Shown: positions 36,716 through 45,564 of the stretch, piece after piece
How the letters are laid out: each line of letters begins with the position of its first letter
Numbering within the stretch: the first letter of the stretch is position 1
From: Berkiella sp963803015
GTDB lineage: Bacteria > Pseudomonadota > Gammaproteobacteria > Berkiellales > Berkiellaceae
DNA: 64,000 nucleotides
Direction: 5' to 3'
Assembly: GCA_963803015.1 (NCBI GenBank)
Contig: CAWDKV010000003.1
Location: 682,001-746,000, forward strand
Position numbers and translations under genes: made by a program
The notes under the pieces: generated by a model
Database searches by the model: none
What the model was told of the DNA's origin: nothing
Seen by the model: the letters and a program-made list of their open reading frames with translations, nothing else

Positions 36716-36760
36716 TGCCGTGAGGCTAATATCTTTAGCCGCTACCGCGGCATTTTATTT
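36716..36760 (+). terminator. Candidate terminator structure
   Basis: Nested pairing: GGCTAA/TTAGCC inside TGCCG/CGGCA, and an alternative GCCGC-TACC-GCGGC (36738-36751) followed by ATTTTATTT. It lies downstream of the monooxygenase, just inside the region facing the convergent solute-binding gene. Confidence 0.35.
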
Positions 36761-37528
36761 GCTTTGGGGTTTAATCCATTTACTTTGTAGCTCTTGTAAA
36801 AATCCCGCTTTTTCCAATTTTTGTAACGCTGTATTTACTTGTGAGGTTAATGAAGAACCTTTTGCAAAAGCGATCCCATATCCTTCAATGGTGGTGCCAG
36901 TGGGATGGTAAGTGATTAAGCTTGGATGTCCTTGGTTAAATTGAATGGCTTGTATCTCTTCGACCACTATAGTATCGACTTCTTTATTATTTAATTTTTC
37001 AAATAAAATTGGAGTTGAAGGATAACTCACGACTTGAATATGTTTTTTATCTTTTTGTTGATCATGCATCCACTTTTCCATATGGGTGCCTTTTTGTACA
37101 CCAACTTTCATTGATGCAGAAGATTTATCCGAAAATTGATGTTGGCCTAAATAGACCCATACTAATGAATGGGGTTGATAATAGGCTGTTGAGAAATCGA
37201 TCTCTTTATTTCTTTCAGGGATCATGTTGATGGCCGAAATGGCAAGATCAATTTTGTGGCTTTTAAGCTCGGGGATAAGATCATGAAACCCAAGTGCTTT
37301 GAATTGAATTTTCCAATTTAATTCTTTAGCGATAGCATGAATAAGATCGACATCAAAGCCAATGATCTGATCTTTGTCATGGTATTCGAAAGGGGGGTAA
37401 GAAGGAGTTATTCCAACTAGAACTACTTTTTCTTTTGTAGAGGCTGCCCACAGTGTCGTCGCCACACCTATCCCCACAAAAAGGATGATGAATTTTAGGA
37501 AATTTCTTATTTTGGTTAAGTTATTCAC
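36755..37528 (-). CDS. Amino-acid-type periplasmic solute-binding protein
   Basis: 257-residue family 3 solute-binding protein (SBP_bac_3). Signal peptide (FLKFIILFVGIGVATTLWA), then ITPSYPPFEYHDKDQIIGFDVDLIHAIAKEL, DLAISAINMIPERNKEIDFSTAYY, and KVGVQKGT blocks typical of polar amino-acid receptors. It binds an amino acid in the periplasm and delivers it to an ABC permease; no permease or ATPase gene is adjacent, so it is an orphan receptor. Convergent with the monooxygenase gene. Confidence 0.9.
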   Translation of the reverse strand: MNNLTKIRNFLKFIILFVGIGVATTLWAASTKEKVVLVGITPSYPPFEYHDKDQIIGFDVDLIHAIAKELNWKIQFKALGFHDLIPELKSHKIDLAISAINMIPERNKEIDFSTAYYQPHSLVWVYLGQHQFSDKSSASMKVGVQKGTHMEKWMHDQQKDKKHIQVVSYPSTPILFEKLNNKEVDTIVVEEIQAIQFNQGHPSLITYHPTGTTIEGYGIAFAKGSSLTSQVNTALQKLEKAGFLQELQSKWIKPQSK

Positions 37529-37665
37529 TTTAAATCCTCAATGATATTAATCTTGGACGTTATTTTGGATAATAACATGCTTAAACTTCTCTTAAAAGGG
37601 CTGAGTTGGACAGAATCATTCCATCAAAATTGAATATGATAGTTGAGAAAGACGAAGGAAAGGCC

Positions 37666-37692
37666 CAGTATGTTTCAGAAAGAAACATACTG
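37666..37692 (-). terminator. 11-bp perfect stem-loop after operon A
   Basis: CAGTATGTTTC (37666-37676) and GAAACATACTG (37682-37692) around a 5-base loop, 18 bases beyond the carbamoyltransferase stop. Only a short T-rich stretch follows leftward, but position and stem strength suit an operon terminator. Confidence 0.55.
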
Positions 37693-37710
37693 AGTAATCA
37701 ATTTGGGACG

Positions 37711-39387
37711 CTATGAACGCAATGGTGTTTTAGGGCCGTTCTTCTTGAAGATAATATAAGGTGGAACAACTAAAGCATATAAGGGAAGTTTGCGAAAAGA
37801 ATTGAAGGCATCTTCCAGTGTCTCTACAATTGTTTCTCCTTTGCCATTAAAAGAAGTATTGAGAATAACGCCTACTCCGATTTTTGCCTTGACGGCATTG
37901 ATAAGATCATACAAAAAGGGGTTATCTTCTTTTGCAATCGTTTGTAAACGTGCCGTACCATCGTAATGCACAGCTGCAGGAATAATAGGATGATATTTTT
38001 CTCTTACAGGCACAGCATAAGCCATGTGCGCAGAAGCACAGTTTATTTCAAATATTTCATTAGCATCTTCTAAGAGAACAATTGGGGCAATGGGTCTGAA
38101 CCATTCTCTTCCCTTGATGTGTTCATTGATCCAATGCGTAATAATGGGATAGCGGGGATCGGCGATAATACTTCGATTGCCTAATGCTCTGGGCCCAAAT
38201 TCACTTCTACCTTGAAATAAACCTAAAATATTACCGTTGGTTAAAAGCTTGGCCACTGCTTCTTCTAAATCATGCGGTTTTTCTACATTCAGCTCAGGAT
38301 CGGATTTTACTAAATGCTCAAGAGAGGAAAGATCTGGTTCAGGACCCAAATAATCTGTCTGCCATATAAAATGTCTGGGATATTGAAATTGGTTAATTAA
38401 TCCATATAATGCGCATCCAAGCGAGGTGCCACCATCATTTGGCGCAGGCGCAACAAAGACATTTTTAAACGGGGATTCTCTCAGTAATACCCCATTTCCT
38501 ACGCAATTAAGGGCGCAACCACCAGCATAACATAAATTAGTCATACCTGTTTTCTCATACAACCAAGCAGAGATTTTAATCAGAGCATCTTCAAATGCTT
38601 TTTGTCCAGCAGCCGCTAAATCTGCGCAATCTTGGAAGCTGCCCGTGCCATCGATAAAAAATCGATATTTTTCTCTTCCATTGTCAAATAAGTCTAGCCA
38701 TTCTGGAGGACAATGTATTGCACCTTCTTCAACAATAAGAGGAGGCAGCGCCAATTTTTTAGGATCTCCAAGGGGAGCCAGTCCCATCACTTTTCCTTCA
38801 TGACCTTCTCCTGGGAAAAGACAATCAGTAAGTGTCCAATAATACATGCCCAAGCCAGCTATTTTATCTTTCTTTTCATCAAAGAATTGTTTTGCAATAC
38901 ATTCAATATTACTGTTTCTTGCAACATAATAAGAGGTCACTTCTAAAGCTTCATCAGAAGGATTGCCGCTTCTAGGAAAATTCTCAGTCATCCGTTTTGA
39001 AGGACTACCAATGCAGTCAATTACCATGATGACAGCTTCCTCAAAAACGGAAGGAAAAAAGGCACTGTATGCATGGGCCAAATGATGAGAAATCATTATT
39101 CTAGGTATTTTTTGGGGAAACATATCATCTAATTCGTCGTGATAGTTCTCTAAATTTTTAAATTCTGGATCAGAGGAATAACATTCAACAATCAGATCAA
39201 TTGCTGTATTGCGCATTTCTTTAATAGCGTTTAAATAGAGACTCACATCCCCTAATTTACCCCAATGATGACGTTTTTTACTGAAACGTTCTTTTTGAAT
39301 AGCAGCTAAGACGTTCGAGCCTTCCATAAGAGAAATGCTAGCATCTAGCGTACGATTAATCCCTAAAACAACAGGTGATTTTTCCAT
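37711..39387 (-). CDS. Carbamoyltransferase (NodU/CmcH/TobZ family)
   Basis: 558-residue O-carbamoyltransferase with both family domains: the N-terminal Kae1-like domain (LGINRTLDASISLMEG, metal-binding SHHLAHAYSAF with His101, 102 and 105, GHEGKVMGLAPLGD, YAGGCALNC) and the C-terminal YrdC-unrelated tail (GRSEFGPRALGNRSIIADPR, REWFRPIAPIV, LNTSFNGKGE). These enzymes use carbamoyl phosphate and ATP to carbamoylate a hydroxyl of a sugar or natural product (nodulation factor, cephamycin, tobramycin). Last gene of operon A, 9 bases after the aminotransferase. Likely a late tailoring step. Confidence 0.94.
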   Translation of the reverse strand: MEKSPVVLGINRTLDASISLMEGSNVLAAIQKERFSKKRHHWGKLGDVSLYLNAIKEMRNTAIDLIVECYSSDPEFKNLENYHDELDDMFPQKIPRIMISHHLAHAYSAFFPSVFEEAVIMVIDCIGSPSKRMTENFPRSGNPSDEALEVTSYYVARNSNIECIAKQFFDEKKDKIAGLGMYYWTLTDCLFPGEGHEGKVMGLAPLGDPKKLALPPLIVEEGAIHCPPEWLDLFDNGREKYRFFIDGTGSFQDCADLAAAGQKAFEDALIKISAWLYEKTGMTNLCYAGGCALNCVGNGVLLRESPFKNVFVAPAPNDGGTSLGCALYGLINQFQYPRHFIWQTDYLGPEPDLSSLEHLVKSDPELNVEKPHDLEEAVAKLLTNGNILGLFQGRSEFGPRALGNRSIIADPRYPIITHWINEHIKGREWFRPIAPIVLLEDANEIFEINCASAHMAYAVPVREKYHPIIPAAVHYDGTARLQTIAKEDNPFLYDLINAVKAKIGVGVILNTSFNGKGETIVETLEDAFNSFRKLPLYALVVPPYIIFKKNGPKTPLRS

Positions 39388-39396
39388 AACGAATCC

Positions 39397-40590
39397 TTAT
39401 ATGACTTTCGCCCAAGATTGACGGAAGCGCTCGGCCACACTTTCAATTTCAGTTTGAGTAGATAAAACATGGATGCCAAAACCAAATCCCAGAAAATGAT
39501 CTTGAACGCCTATACTAATGCCGATACATCGGCTCAAAATATCATCCGTTTTTGGTAGTAAGCCCCGGGCATAGGATTTTTGAGTACCTAACTGCGGTAA
39601 GCTGAGTGCTAATTGAGGCATTGCGCCATAATAGTGCTTTACAGATTTATCTAAAGTACACGTTTTGAGTATTTGCGCTAACTGCTCAGCTTGCTTTGAA
39701 GTCTGGGCTAAATAGACCATTGTGGTTGCGCATTCTCCCGCACTATCATTGAGTCTTCTCGGGGTGAGACCTTCGATGTTGCCAAGTGCTGTGCGCAGTT
39801 TCATTTTTTGGGAGCGTACTTGGGATATAATTTTGTCTAGTTTTTGTAATTGAATCAAGGCAACAGCACTGACCAATTCATTAATTCTAAAATTCAAACC
39901 TAAGATTTCAGAACCATCCATAGCGCCATTTTTAAAACGTTTAAAGCCATGATCGTGTCGTGAAAAAGCTTGTTCAAAAAGTTCTCTATTGTTGGTGGTG
40001 AGAGCGCCGCCATCTCCTGCTGTGATAGTCTTGAAAACATTGAAAGAGTAAGCTCCAAACTGCCCCCAGGATCCGAGTGGCTTTCCTTGATAAGAGCCGC
40101 CACAAGATTGCGCTACATCTTCAATTAAAAAAATACCAGCATTCGATGCGATAGCGGATAAGGCCGTCAAATCACAAGGGGTACCTAACATATGTACCGC
40201 AATAATCGCTTTGGTTCTGGGCGTAATTTTTTGCCGAACGTCTTCAGGATCAAGCGTTAAACTCTCATCAACTTCAGCTAAGATGGGGGTTGCGCCAGTG
40301 AAGGCGACACTCGCCATGGTTGCTATAAAGGTAAAACCCGGCACAATGACTTCGTCACCTGGACCTATGCCAAGTGCAAGCATACCGGTTAATAAAGCTG
40401 TGGTACAACTATTGGTAGCCAAGCAATATTTAACATCCATTCTTGTTGCAAACTGTTGTTCAAAAATGGCTGTCTTTGAAGATTGAATATCATCTGGCAT
40501 ACGATAGCGCGATATTTTACGGCTTCTCAATACTTCAAGTACAGATTGCTCTTCTTCTTCATCAAAAAAATGTAGTCCAGGACCACTCAT
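39397..40590 (-). CDS. DegT/DnrJ/EryC1/StrS-type PLP aminotransferase
   Basis: 397-residue fold-type I aminotransferase. PLP lysine Lys187 in SFNVFKTITAGDGG; cofactor loop NSCTTALLTGML; VIVPGFTFIATMASV; EDVAQSCGGSYQGKPLG. The family aminates keto-sugars, usually nucleotide-linked, and also inosose-type cyclitols in aminoglycoside pathways. ATG at 40590 with GGAG about 7 bases upstream, preferred to TTG at 40602. In operon A between an SIS-like gene and the carbamoyltransferase, consistent with building an amino-sugar or aminocyclitol unit. Confidence 0.93.
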   Translation of the reverse strand: MSGPGLHFFDEEEEQSVLEVLRSRKISRYRMPDDIQSSKTAIFEQQFATRMDVKYCLATNSCTTALLTGMLALGIGPGDEVIVPGFTFIATMASVAFTGATPILAEVDESLTLDPEDVRQKITPRTKAIIAVHMLGTPCDLTALSAIASNAGIFLIEDVAQSCGGSYQGKPLGSWGQFGAYSFNVFKTITAGDGGALTTNNRELFEQAFSRHDHGFKRFKNGAMDGSEILGLNFRINELVSAVALIQLQKLDKIISQVRSQKMKLRTALGNIEGLTPRRLNDSAGECATTMVYLAQTSKQAEQLAQILKTCTLDKSVKHYYGAMPQLALSLPQLGTQKSYARGLLPKTDDILSRCIGISIGVQDHFLGFGFGIHVLSTQTEIESVAERFRQSWAKVI

Positions 40591-40685
40591 CAGTGTCTCC
40601 AATTTTAATTATAATCTTTGTCGTTGCTCGAGGCTTGGCGCCTCTCCTACGCGTGCCCCTTAAGGGTAAAATCTATTTACTTTGA

Positions 40686-41714
40686 TTATGTTATTGCAAT
40701 TTTTCCCCAATTGCTCCAATGTCCAAAAAAGCTCGGTTTAGGCGGTGCCATAATATTCCAGTTCGCCCCCACACAGAGTTCTGATACCGATGCTGCTGCA
40801 ATTCCTAAGTGCGACCAGAAAGCTTGCTCCTCAGTGCCACTAGTCTTAACCAGTACTGTGGGATAAAGCTTGGAAAATCGTTTTACAATTATTTGGGCTA
40901 AATTGAGGCAGCTTTGATCTGCTAAAACGAGATAAGCAATATCTTGTCTTTGCAATGCAGAGAGGTATCGTGCGTGCGTATAATCTTTCATATCGGCAAT
41001 TAAAACATCGCTTAATGCAGATTCTGACAAAAGAACTTGCCAGGCAACGGCAGCAACATATGTTAAACCACCTCCTAAGACAATCCAGCGCCTCTCACGC
41101 CAATTTTTAATCTCAGTGAAGCGCTTAATAATAGAGGATTGTAAAACCTTTATCTCTTCTCGCGCTTTATTGAGCTCTTCAACAAAAGTGGCAGGTTCTT
41201 GGTGAAGAGTGGTTAAGCAATGAGCGGCTGCACAGGTCAAGATGAGTGGTGTCATTGCCAAAAAACGCTGATCTTTCTTATGTGAAGGCGCCAAGATTAA
41301 TTCAACTTCGACACCCCCTTCCCGCAAAATCGTTTCACAAGGTGTATCTTTCGATCCCGTGATAAGAATGGCTCTTGTAATACCTTCGCGCACAATATGT
41401 TCTGCCACACTTAAGCTATCGATATTTTTGCCACCAAAAGTCAGTAAAATGGGAAGGTATGATGTATTTGGCGATCCGCAATATTCGAGAGGGGTAAAGC
41501 TTGTTGCTGCACATTTAAGGTTTCGATGAGAAAGTCTACAGCCAAATTCGGCTGCAATGCGCGATAAACCAGAGCCTATCCACGCCAAAGGAGTGTTATT
41601 TAATAGCCAACTAGAAAGCGAGGCAGATATTTTAATAAGTGCACACTGTGCTGCCAGAGAAAATTCTTGATCCAGATCAAGTAACGCTTCTTGTACCTTT
41701 TTTACCCTTGACAT
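40686..41714 (-). CDS. SIS-domain-like protein
   Basis: 342 residues. The pattern WIGSGLSRIAAEFGCRLSH followed by ILLTFGGKNIDSLSVAEHIV, AILITGSKDT and a second similar half (WIVLGGGLTYVAAVAWQVL, DIAYLVLADQSCLNLAQIIV) resembles a double SIS (phosphosugar isomerase/binding) fold. The canonical SxS phosphate loop is changed (GGKN), so substrate and activity are uncertain. It directly precedes the aminotransferase gene and follows the VOC gene with 2 bases between, so it belongs to operon A. Sugar isomerisation or deamination/amination before transamination is a reasonable guess. Confidence 0.7.
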   Translation of the reverse strand: MSRVKKVQEALLDLDQEFSLAAQCALIKISASLSSWLLNNTPLAWIGSGLSRIAAEFGCRLSHRNLKCAATSFTPLEYCGSPNTSYLPILLTFGGKNIDSLSVAEHIVREGITRAILITGSKDTPCETILREGGVEVELILAPSHKKDQRFLAMTPLILTCAAAHCLTTLHQEPATFVEELNKAREEIKVLQSSIIKRFTEIKNWRERRWIVLGGGLTYVAAVAWQVLLSESALSDVLIADMKDYTHARYLSALQRQDIAYLVLADQSCLNLAQIIVKRFSKLYPTVLVKTSGTEEQAFWSHLGIAAASVSELCVGANWNIMAPPKPSFFGHWSNWGKIAIT

Positions 41715-41716
41715 AA

Positions 41717-42094
41717 TTACTCAAGACCTTCATTGAGCTCGATTTCATGACCATCTGGATCTTTGATAAAAATAATCCGTTCGCTACCAATGTGGATGGG
41801 GCCACGTGAGAGTGCGATGTTTGACGCTTTTAAAGTGGTAAGCATCCCCTCAAGATTAGATATCGAGAATCCAAGATGGGTGCCATTTGAAGGAGAGTCT
41901 TGTTCTTGTTCAATCAGCTCTAAAACAAATTGTGATTTATCATGCGTGAGATGAACAACGCCTAGTTGACCATCTTTTTTGTTAAAAGCGCGTTGAATGC
42001 TAAATCCGAATAGAGTCTGATAAAATGGCATGCTCACTGCAAGACTTTTTACATAAAGAGCAACGTGATGAAAACGCAGTGTATTGCTTATCAT
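41717..42094 (-). CDS. VOC family (glyoxalase I-like) protein
   Basis: 125 residues: LRFHHVALYVKSLAVSMPFYQTLFGF and the C-terminal IIFIKDPDGHEIELNEG place it in the glyoxalase/dioxygenase superfamily, with His and Glu metal ligands visible at both ends. The ATG at 42094 comes 1 base after the upstream stop (TAACATG); a GTG at 42109 is disfavoured. Within operon A it could be a lyase/epimerase-like pathway enzyme or a product-binding self-resistance protein. Confidence 0.85.
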   Translation of the reverse strand: MISNTLRFHHVALYVKSLAVSMPFYQTLFGFSIQRAFNKKDGQLGVVHLTHDKSQFVLELIEQEQDSPSNGTHLGFSISNLEGMLTTLKASNIALSRGPIHIGSERIIFIKDPDGHEIELNEGLE

Positions 42095-42095
42095 G

Positions 42096-43178
42096 TTACA
42101 CGCTCTCACTCACCATGGCATGTTCATGTTCGAAAAGGGTCTTGAGTTGTGCTGCAACTTTGAGGGAGCCTGGCTCGCGAAGAGTGGGCATGCGTTGTAA
42201 AGCAGAAAGCGGAATAGTACCCTCTAAATATAAATTGATGATATGAAAATGATTAAAACACCTCGTGCAATCTGGTCCAACCCCTCCCCACTTTAAGTGT
42301 TTCTTTTCTTTTGCGGCAATGGCTTCAATTTCTGTGGTTAATCCCGCATTCATTGGTCCATAAGATAAAGATTCACCATAATTGGCACAATGAAGTCGCT
42401 CGTTTCGTGAGCCTGTCCCTAAATTAGCATAGTGCACGTGACACTTTCCTTTGCGTTCCCCATGAAACAACATGGATTGAAGTTGTTGTCCATAGGCCGA
42501 GTGGGGAAGAATAGCAGGGTACTTTTCCCATATCTTGGGGATATTTTCAGCTGCTCTTGATAGCTTTTGACGGAGGGGATCAGCAGCTGAGGGAGCTCTG
42601 TCAAATGGTTTAACTGGAAATGGAAATAACATAATCATTTCTCGGCCATTGTCTACTTCTGAGAGGTACGCAGCAAAGCTTTCAAGTTCATCTATATTAT
42701 GTTCATGTAAGACGCAGTTAATTTCAATTGGGCGTCCTCGATTGACAAATTCTGCAATATTGTCCAACATTTTTCGGTGGTGTGTTTCATTACCCATGAC
42801 TCTCAATTTATTCATCTGGATGTCATGGCCATCGACCGTAATGTTTGGAATAATGTTAGGATAATCAAAGAATTTTTCGCGGGTGCGCTCGTTGAATGTA
42901 CCATTAGAAATGACTTGTACAGTTGGAAAACGGGGGGATAATAATGCCAGACTATCTCCAAAATGTCGCCAAAGCGATATTTCACCATATCCAGATAATT
43001 TCACGACACCCGCTTCAAATTTCTTTTGAAACAAGTCAATTTGTTCAACAAGGGAGTCAAAGGAAAACTTCTTGTCGTCTTTCACAATTCCTTCTCGACA
43101 ATAAGTGCATTTTAGATTGCATGCTGCATAAAAGCCAAGATCTAAAAACAAGTAGGGGCGTCGGTTTATCAGCTCCAT
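42096..43178 (-). CDS. Radical SAM protein
   Basis: 360 residues. Cluster-binding CNLKCTYC (Cys20, Cys24, Cys27) near the N-terminus, the KLSGYGEISLW glycine-rich SAM motif, and C-terminal cysteines (GKCHVHYAN, LHCANYGES, DCTRCFNHF) that could hold an auxiliary cluster. It generates a 5'-deoxyadenosyl radical; the reaction is unknown. Such enzymes oxidise aminocyclitols, epimerise sugars or modify peptides. Sits 2 bases after the GT9 gene in operon A. It differs from the SPASM protein that heads the operon, so two radical steps are likely. Confidence 0.9.
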   Translation of the reverse strand: MELINRRPYLFLDLGFYAACNLKCTYCREGIVKDDKKFSFDSLVEQIDLFQKKFEAGVVKLSGYGEISLWRHFGDSLALLSPRFPTVQVISNGTFNERTREKFFDYPNIIPNITVDGHDIQMNKLRVMGNETHHRKMLDNIAEFVNRGRPIEINCVLHEHNIDELESFAAYLSEVDNGREMIMLFPFPVKPFDRAPSAADPLRQKLSRAAENIPKIWEKYPAILPHSAYGQQLQSMLFHGERKGKCHVHYANLGTGSRNERLHCANYGESLSYGPMNAGLTTEIEAIAAKEKKHLKWGGVGPDCTRCFNHFHIINLYLEGTIPLSALQRMPTLREPGSLKVAAQLKTLFEHEHAMVSESV

Positions 43179-43180
43179 TT

Positions 43181-44281
43181 TTACATTAACTCCGCTTTGG
43201 GTGCTTCTAGTGATTTTTCTATCAACATTTTAGCTTCTCTGACGATTAACTCAGCTTTTATATCTGCTTTGCAAGGGGTGTCAACACAACCTCGTTCCCA
43301 TGCATCACAATTTCCAATTTTGTTTCTTTTAGGGCAGTCATAGTAAAATGTACCTGCAATAGTGCCACCTGTGGTTTGAAGATGGGGGCCGTAAATTTTA
43401 GAATCTGTGGAAAAATAAAGTGCAATCACTGGGATACCAAGTGCGCCGCATAAATGCACCATATAGGTATCACAAGAGATGGTCAGCTGGTGTGGCATTA
43501 AGACACCTATGATTTCTTCTATTTGCATCGCTGGTGCGAAATGATGTGCAATCTTCATATTATTTAGGGCTTCAATCACCTCGAGAGCTTCAGTTTGTTC
43601 TGTGTCATCCCTGCCAGTTAAAAGTGTTATTGTTTTAAAGCCATTTGCATACAGCTTTGCTGTGGTTTCTATCCATAAAGCAGGAGACAATCGTTTATGT
43701 GATTGGCTCGCTCCCATATAGATCAAAACAGAAGGTTCAAGCATTTTTCTTTTAGGCTTGGGAGGACTAGTCATAGATTCTAAGAGCCAACCAGATTTTG
43801 GTTTTTCGATTGTCATCCCAAGTCGCTGAATATAGGCGCAGGCCAAATCAAAAAAATGCGCAGTTTCTTGGATGGATTCAGGAACATCTGCGCATAAATC
43901 ACTTATATAATACCCGCAGGAGCGTAAATGGGTAGCTGCATTCAAGTAAGATTCGCCATATTGCAGATCTCTTCTAAAATTTAAAACAGTGCCAATATTT
44001 TTCTCTTGGAGAAAAGAGAGAAATTGCGAAAGTGATTCTTTTTCAGTACTTAAACGTCGATGTGAACTATTAACGGGATGTATATTATTAAGATCCGTGA
44101 CGTTAAATTTTTGATATAAATCAAGTAGGGGATTGGCAGGGTAATAAATTCTTCCGGGATATCGCCTATTTATCTCAGCAAGAATAGGGCCCAAAACGAT
44201 AGCATCCCCTAGACCTGTGTAAGCATTACAAAAAATAGATTGCTCATTTTTAGCCATCCATTCAATAAAATCGATGTCCAT
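43181..44281 (-). CDS. Glycosyltransferase family 9 (heptosyltransferase-like)
   Basis: 366-residue GT-B enzyme. N-terminal AYTGLGDAIVLGPILAEIN and C-terminal ISCDTYMVHLCGALGIPVIALYFSTDSKIYGP blocks match GT9 heptosyltransferases; the latter binds the sugar nucleotide. Four cysteines near the C-terminus (DCPKRNKIGNCDAWERGC..) are a local peculiarity. In operon A, directly after the SPASM gene. It probably adds a sugar to the pathway product or to a surface glycan. Confidence 0.87.
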   Translation of the reverse strand: MDIDFIEWMAKNEQSIFCNAYTGLGDAIVLGPILAEINRRYPGRIYYPANPLLDLYQKFNVTDLNNIHPVNSSHRRLSTEKESLSQFLSFLQEKNIGTVLNFRRDLQYGESYLNAATHLRSCGYYISDLCADVPESIQETAHFFDLACAYIQRLGMTIEKPKSGWLLESMTSPPKPKRKMLEPSVLIYMGASQSHKRLSPALWIETTAKLYANGFKTITLLTGRDDTEQTEALEVIEALNNMKIAHHFAPAMQIEEIIGVLMPHQLTISCDTYMVHLCGALGIPVIALYFSTDSKIYGPHLQTTGGTIAGTFYYDCPKRNKIGNCDAWERGCVDTPCKADIKAELIVREAKMLIEKSLEAPKAELM

Positions 44282-44282
44282 T

Positions 44283-45410
44283 TTAGATCTCTCGATTTTT
44301 ATTGCTTAAGATCCGTGAAGCTAATTCTGGAAAAATAACGTCATCAAAATCTACATATTTAGTCTTTCTACAAACATCGCCGCAAAATGAATTGCCTTTT
44401 GAGGGTTCGCCATCTTTAAAAGCTTCACGAATATTTTGGTAAGCTTTGCTATTCCAGATTTGATCAAATGACATATTTTGTATCATGAGAGCAGACATGG
44501 TATCGACTTGCTCATTGTAATCGCAAAGACCGACGCGGCCGTCGACATTGATATGGATGTGTGACCAGGGTCGATGACAGGTATGGTTTATGAGTGTTTT
44601 TGATGAATCAGGATTAGCCACTGGCCAGTCTATTACTCGCAACTCCATGCCGAGTTGGTCAGCCAGATCAAATGCTTTGTTTAAAGCTTCATTCCAAATA
44701 TCCATATTTTTGCCTACGTATCCAAATACTTTATCATTTTCTTTGAGATACATAGGAAAAATTCGATGATGTTTCACACCATGATCTGCAACCAGTCGCA
44801 TGACATCAGGGAGATGCGCAATATTATAGAGGCTAATCATGGATAAGCAGGACATATCCTGACAGGTTCCGCTTTGTTCTCGCATGCCTTGTAGGGTTTT
44901 GAGATTATTCACCAGAATTTCAAAATTGCCACGAGCATAAATCTTGGAATACGCTTCTTGCCCCACAGCACCCAGTGAAAAACAAATAAAGGCATCCGTA
45001 TCAACCAGTGCTTGCATTTGATCTTGCATAATAGCATTAAGATTGCTAATGACACGAACTCTAGAGCCCAAGTTGGTGATTTTATGCACCACCTCAACAA
45101 ATCGAGGATGCAATGTACTTTCGCCAAGACCATGGAGATCCACTATTTTTGCAGTTGGAAAATAATTTTCTATTAGGAGATCTATCAATTCATCTGACAT
45201 ATCGATGAACGAGGAACGAGGGAGCGTCCATCTGTGGCACATAGGGCAAGAAAGATTGCAGCGACGAGAAAGCTCAACAAAAACGACTTGTGGTTTGCTT
45301 TCCAGAATCAATTTTCTTTCGGTTAATTCGAGTCGATTTAATTCTGCATTTTGTTGTGAGCTTACCATTTTTTTTATCGTTATCGCTTGCTCATAATCCA
45401 TAATTTCCAT
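44283..45410 (-). CDS. Radical SAM/SPASM protein
   Basis: 375 residues. CNLSCPMC (Cys51, Cys55, Cys58) for the radical cluster, DLHGLGESTLHP motif, and a SPASM-type C-terminus (CHRPWSHIHINVDGRVGLCDYNEQ, then SFCGDVCRKTKYVDFDD) for one or two auxiliary clusters. SPASM enzymes modify RiPP peptides, sulfatases or small molecules (for example the aminocyclitol dehydrogenase BtrN). First gene of operon A, with AGGAGG 7 bases before the ATG and a promoter at 45495-45523. The target could be the cluster's small molecule, the leader-bearing peptide at 52.0 kb, or the sulfatases. Confidence 0.92.
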   Translation of the reverse strand: MEIMDYEQAITIKKMVSSQQNAELNRLELTERKLILESKPQVVFVELSRRCNLSCPMCHRWTLPRSSFIDMSDELIDLLIENYFPTAKIVDLHGLGESTLHPRFVEVVHKITNLGSRVRVISNLNAIMQDQMQALVDTDAFICFSLGAVGQEAYSKIYARGNFEILVNNLKTLQGMREQSGTCQDMSCLSMISLYNIAHLPDVMRLVADHGVKHHRIFPMYLKENDKVFGYVGKNMDIWNEALNKAFDLADQLGMELRVIDWPVANPDSSKTLINHTCHRPWSHIHINVDGRVGLCDYNEQVDTMSALMIQNMSFDQIWNSKAYQNIREAFKDGEPSKGNSFCGDVCRKTKYVDFDDVIFPELASRILSNKNREI

Positions 45411-45430
45411 CTAAGGACCTCCTAAAATCC

Positions 45431-45457
45431 ATTTTGTCACATTAACATTGACAAAAT
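45431..45457. promoter_or_regulatory. Inverted repeat overlapping promoter, candidate operator
   Basis: ATTTTGTCA (45431-45439) and TGACAAAAT (45449-45457), perfect 9-bp arms with a 9-base spacer. It overlaps the -35 of the rightward promoter and lies in the leader of operon A, so one regulator could control both directions. Confidence 0.55.
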
Positions 45458-45476
45458 ATAGGGACAACAACATACT
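45448..45476 (+). promoter_or_regulatory. Sigma-70-type promoter facing GNAT gene
   Basis: TTGACA (45448-45453), 17-base spacer, CATACT (45471-45476). Confidence 0.6.
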
Positions 45477-45494
45477 ACAGAAAAAAGAGTTTAA

Positions 45495-45523
45495 CTTATA
45501 AACAAACACTTTGTTATTGTCAA
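45495..45523 (-). promoter_or_regulatory. Sigma-70-type promoter for operon A
   Basis: Read leftward: TTGACA (45523-45518), 17-base spacer, TATAAG (45500-45495). The start would fall near 45488, about 78 bases before the first gene. Confidence 0.65.
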
Positions 45524-45564
45524 TAGGATATTTATAGTTATTACTAATTACATGGACGACAAAC

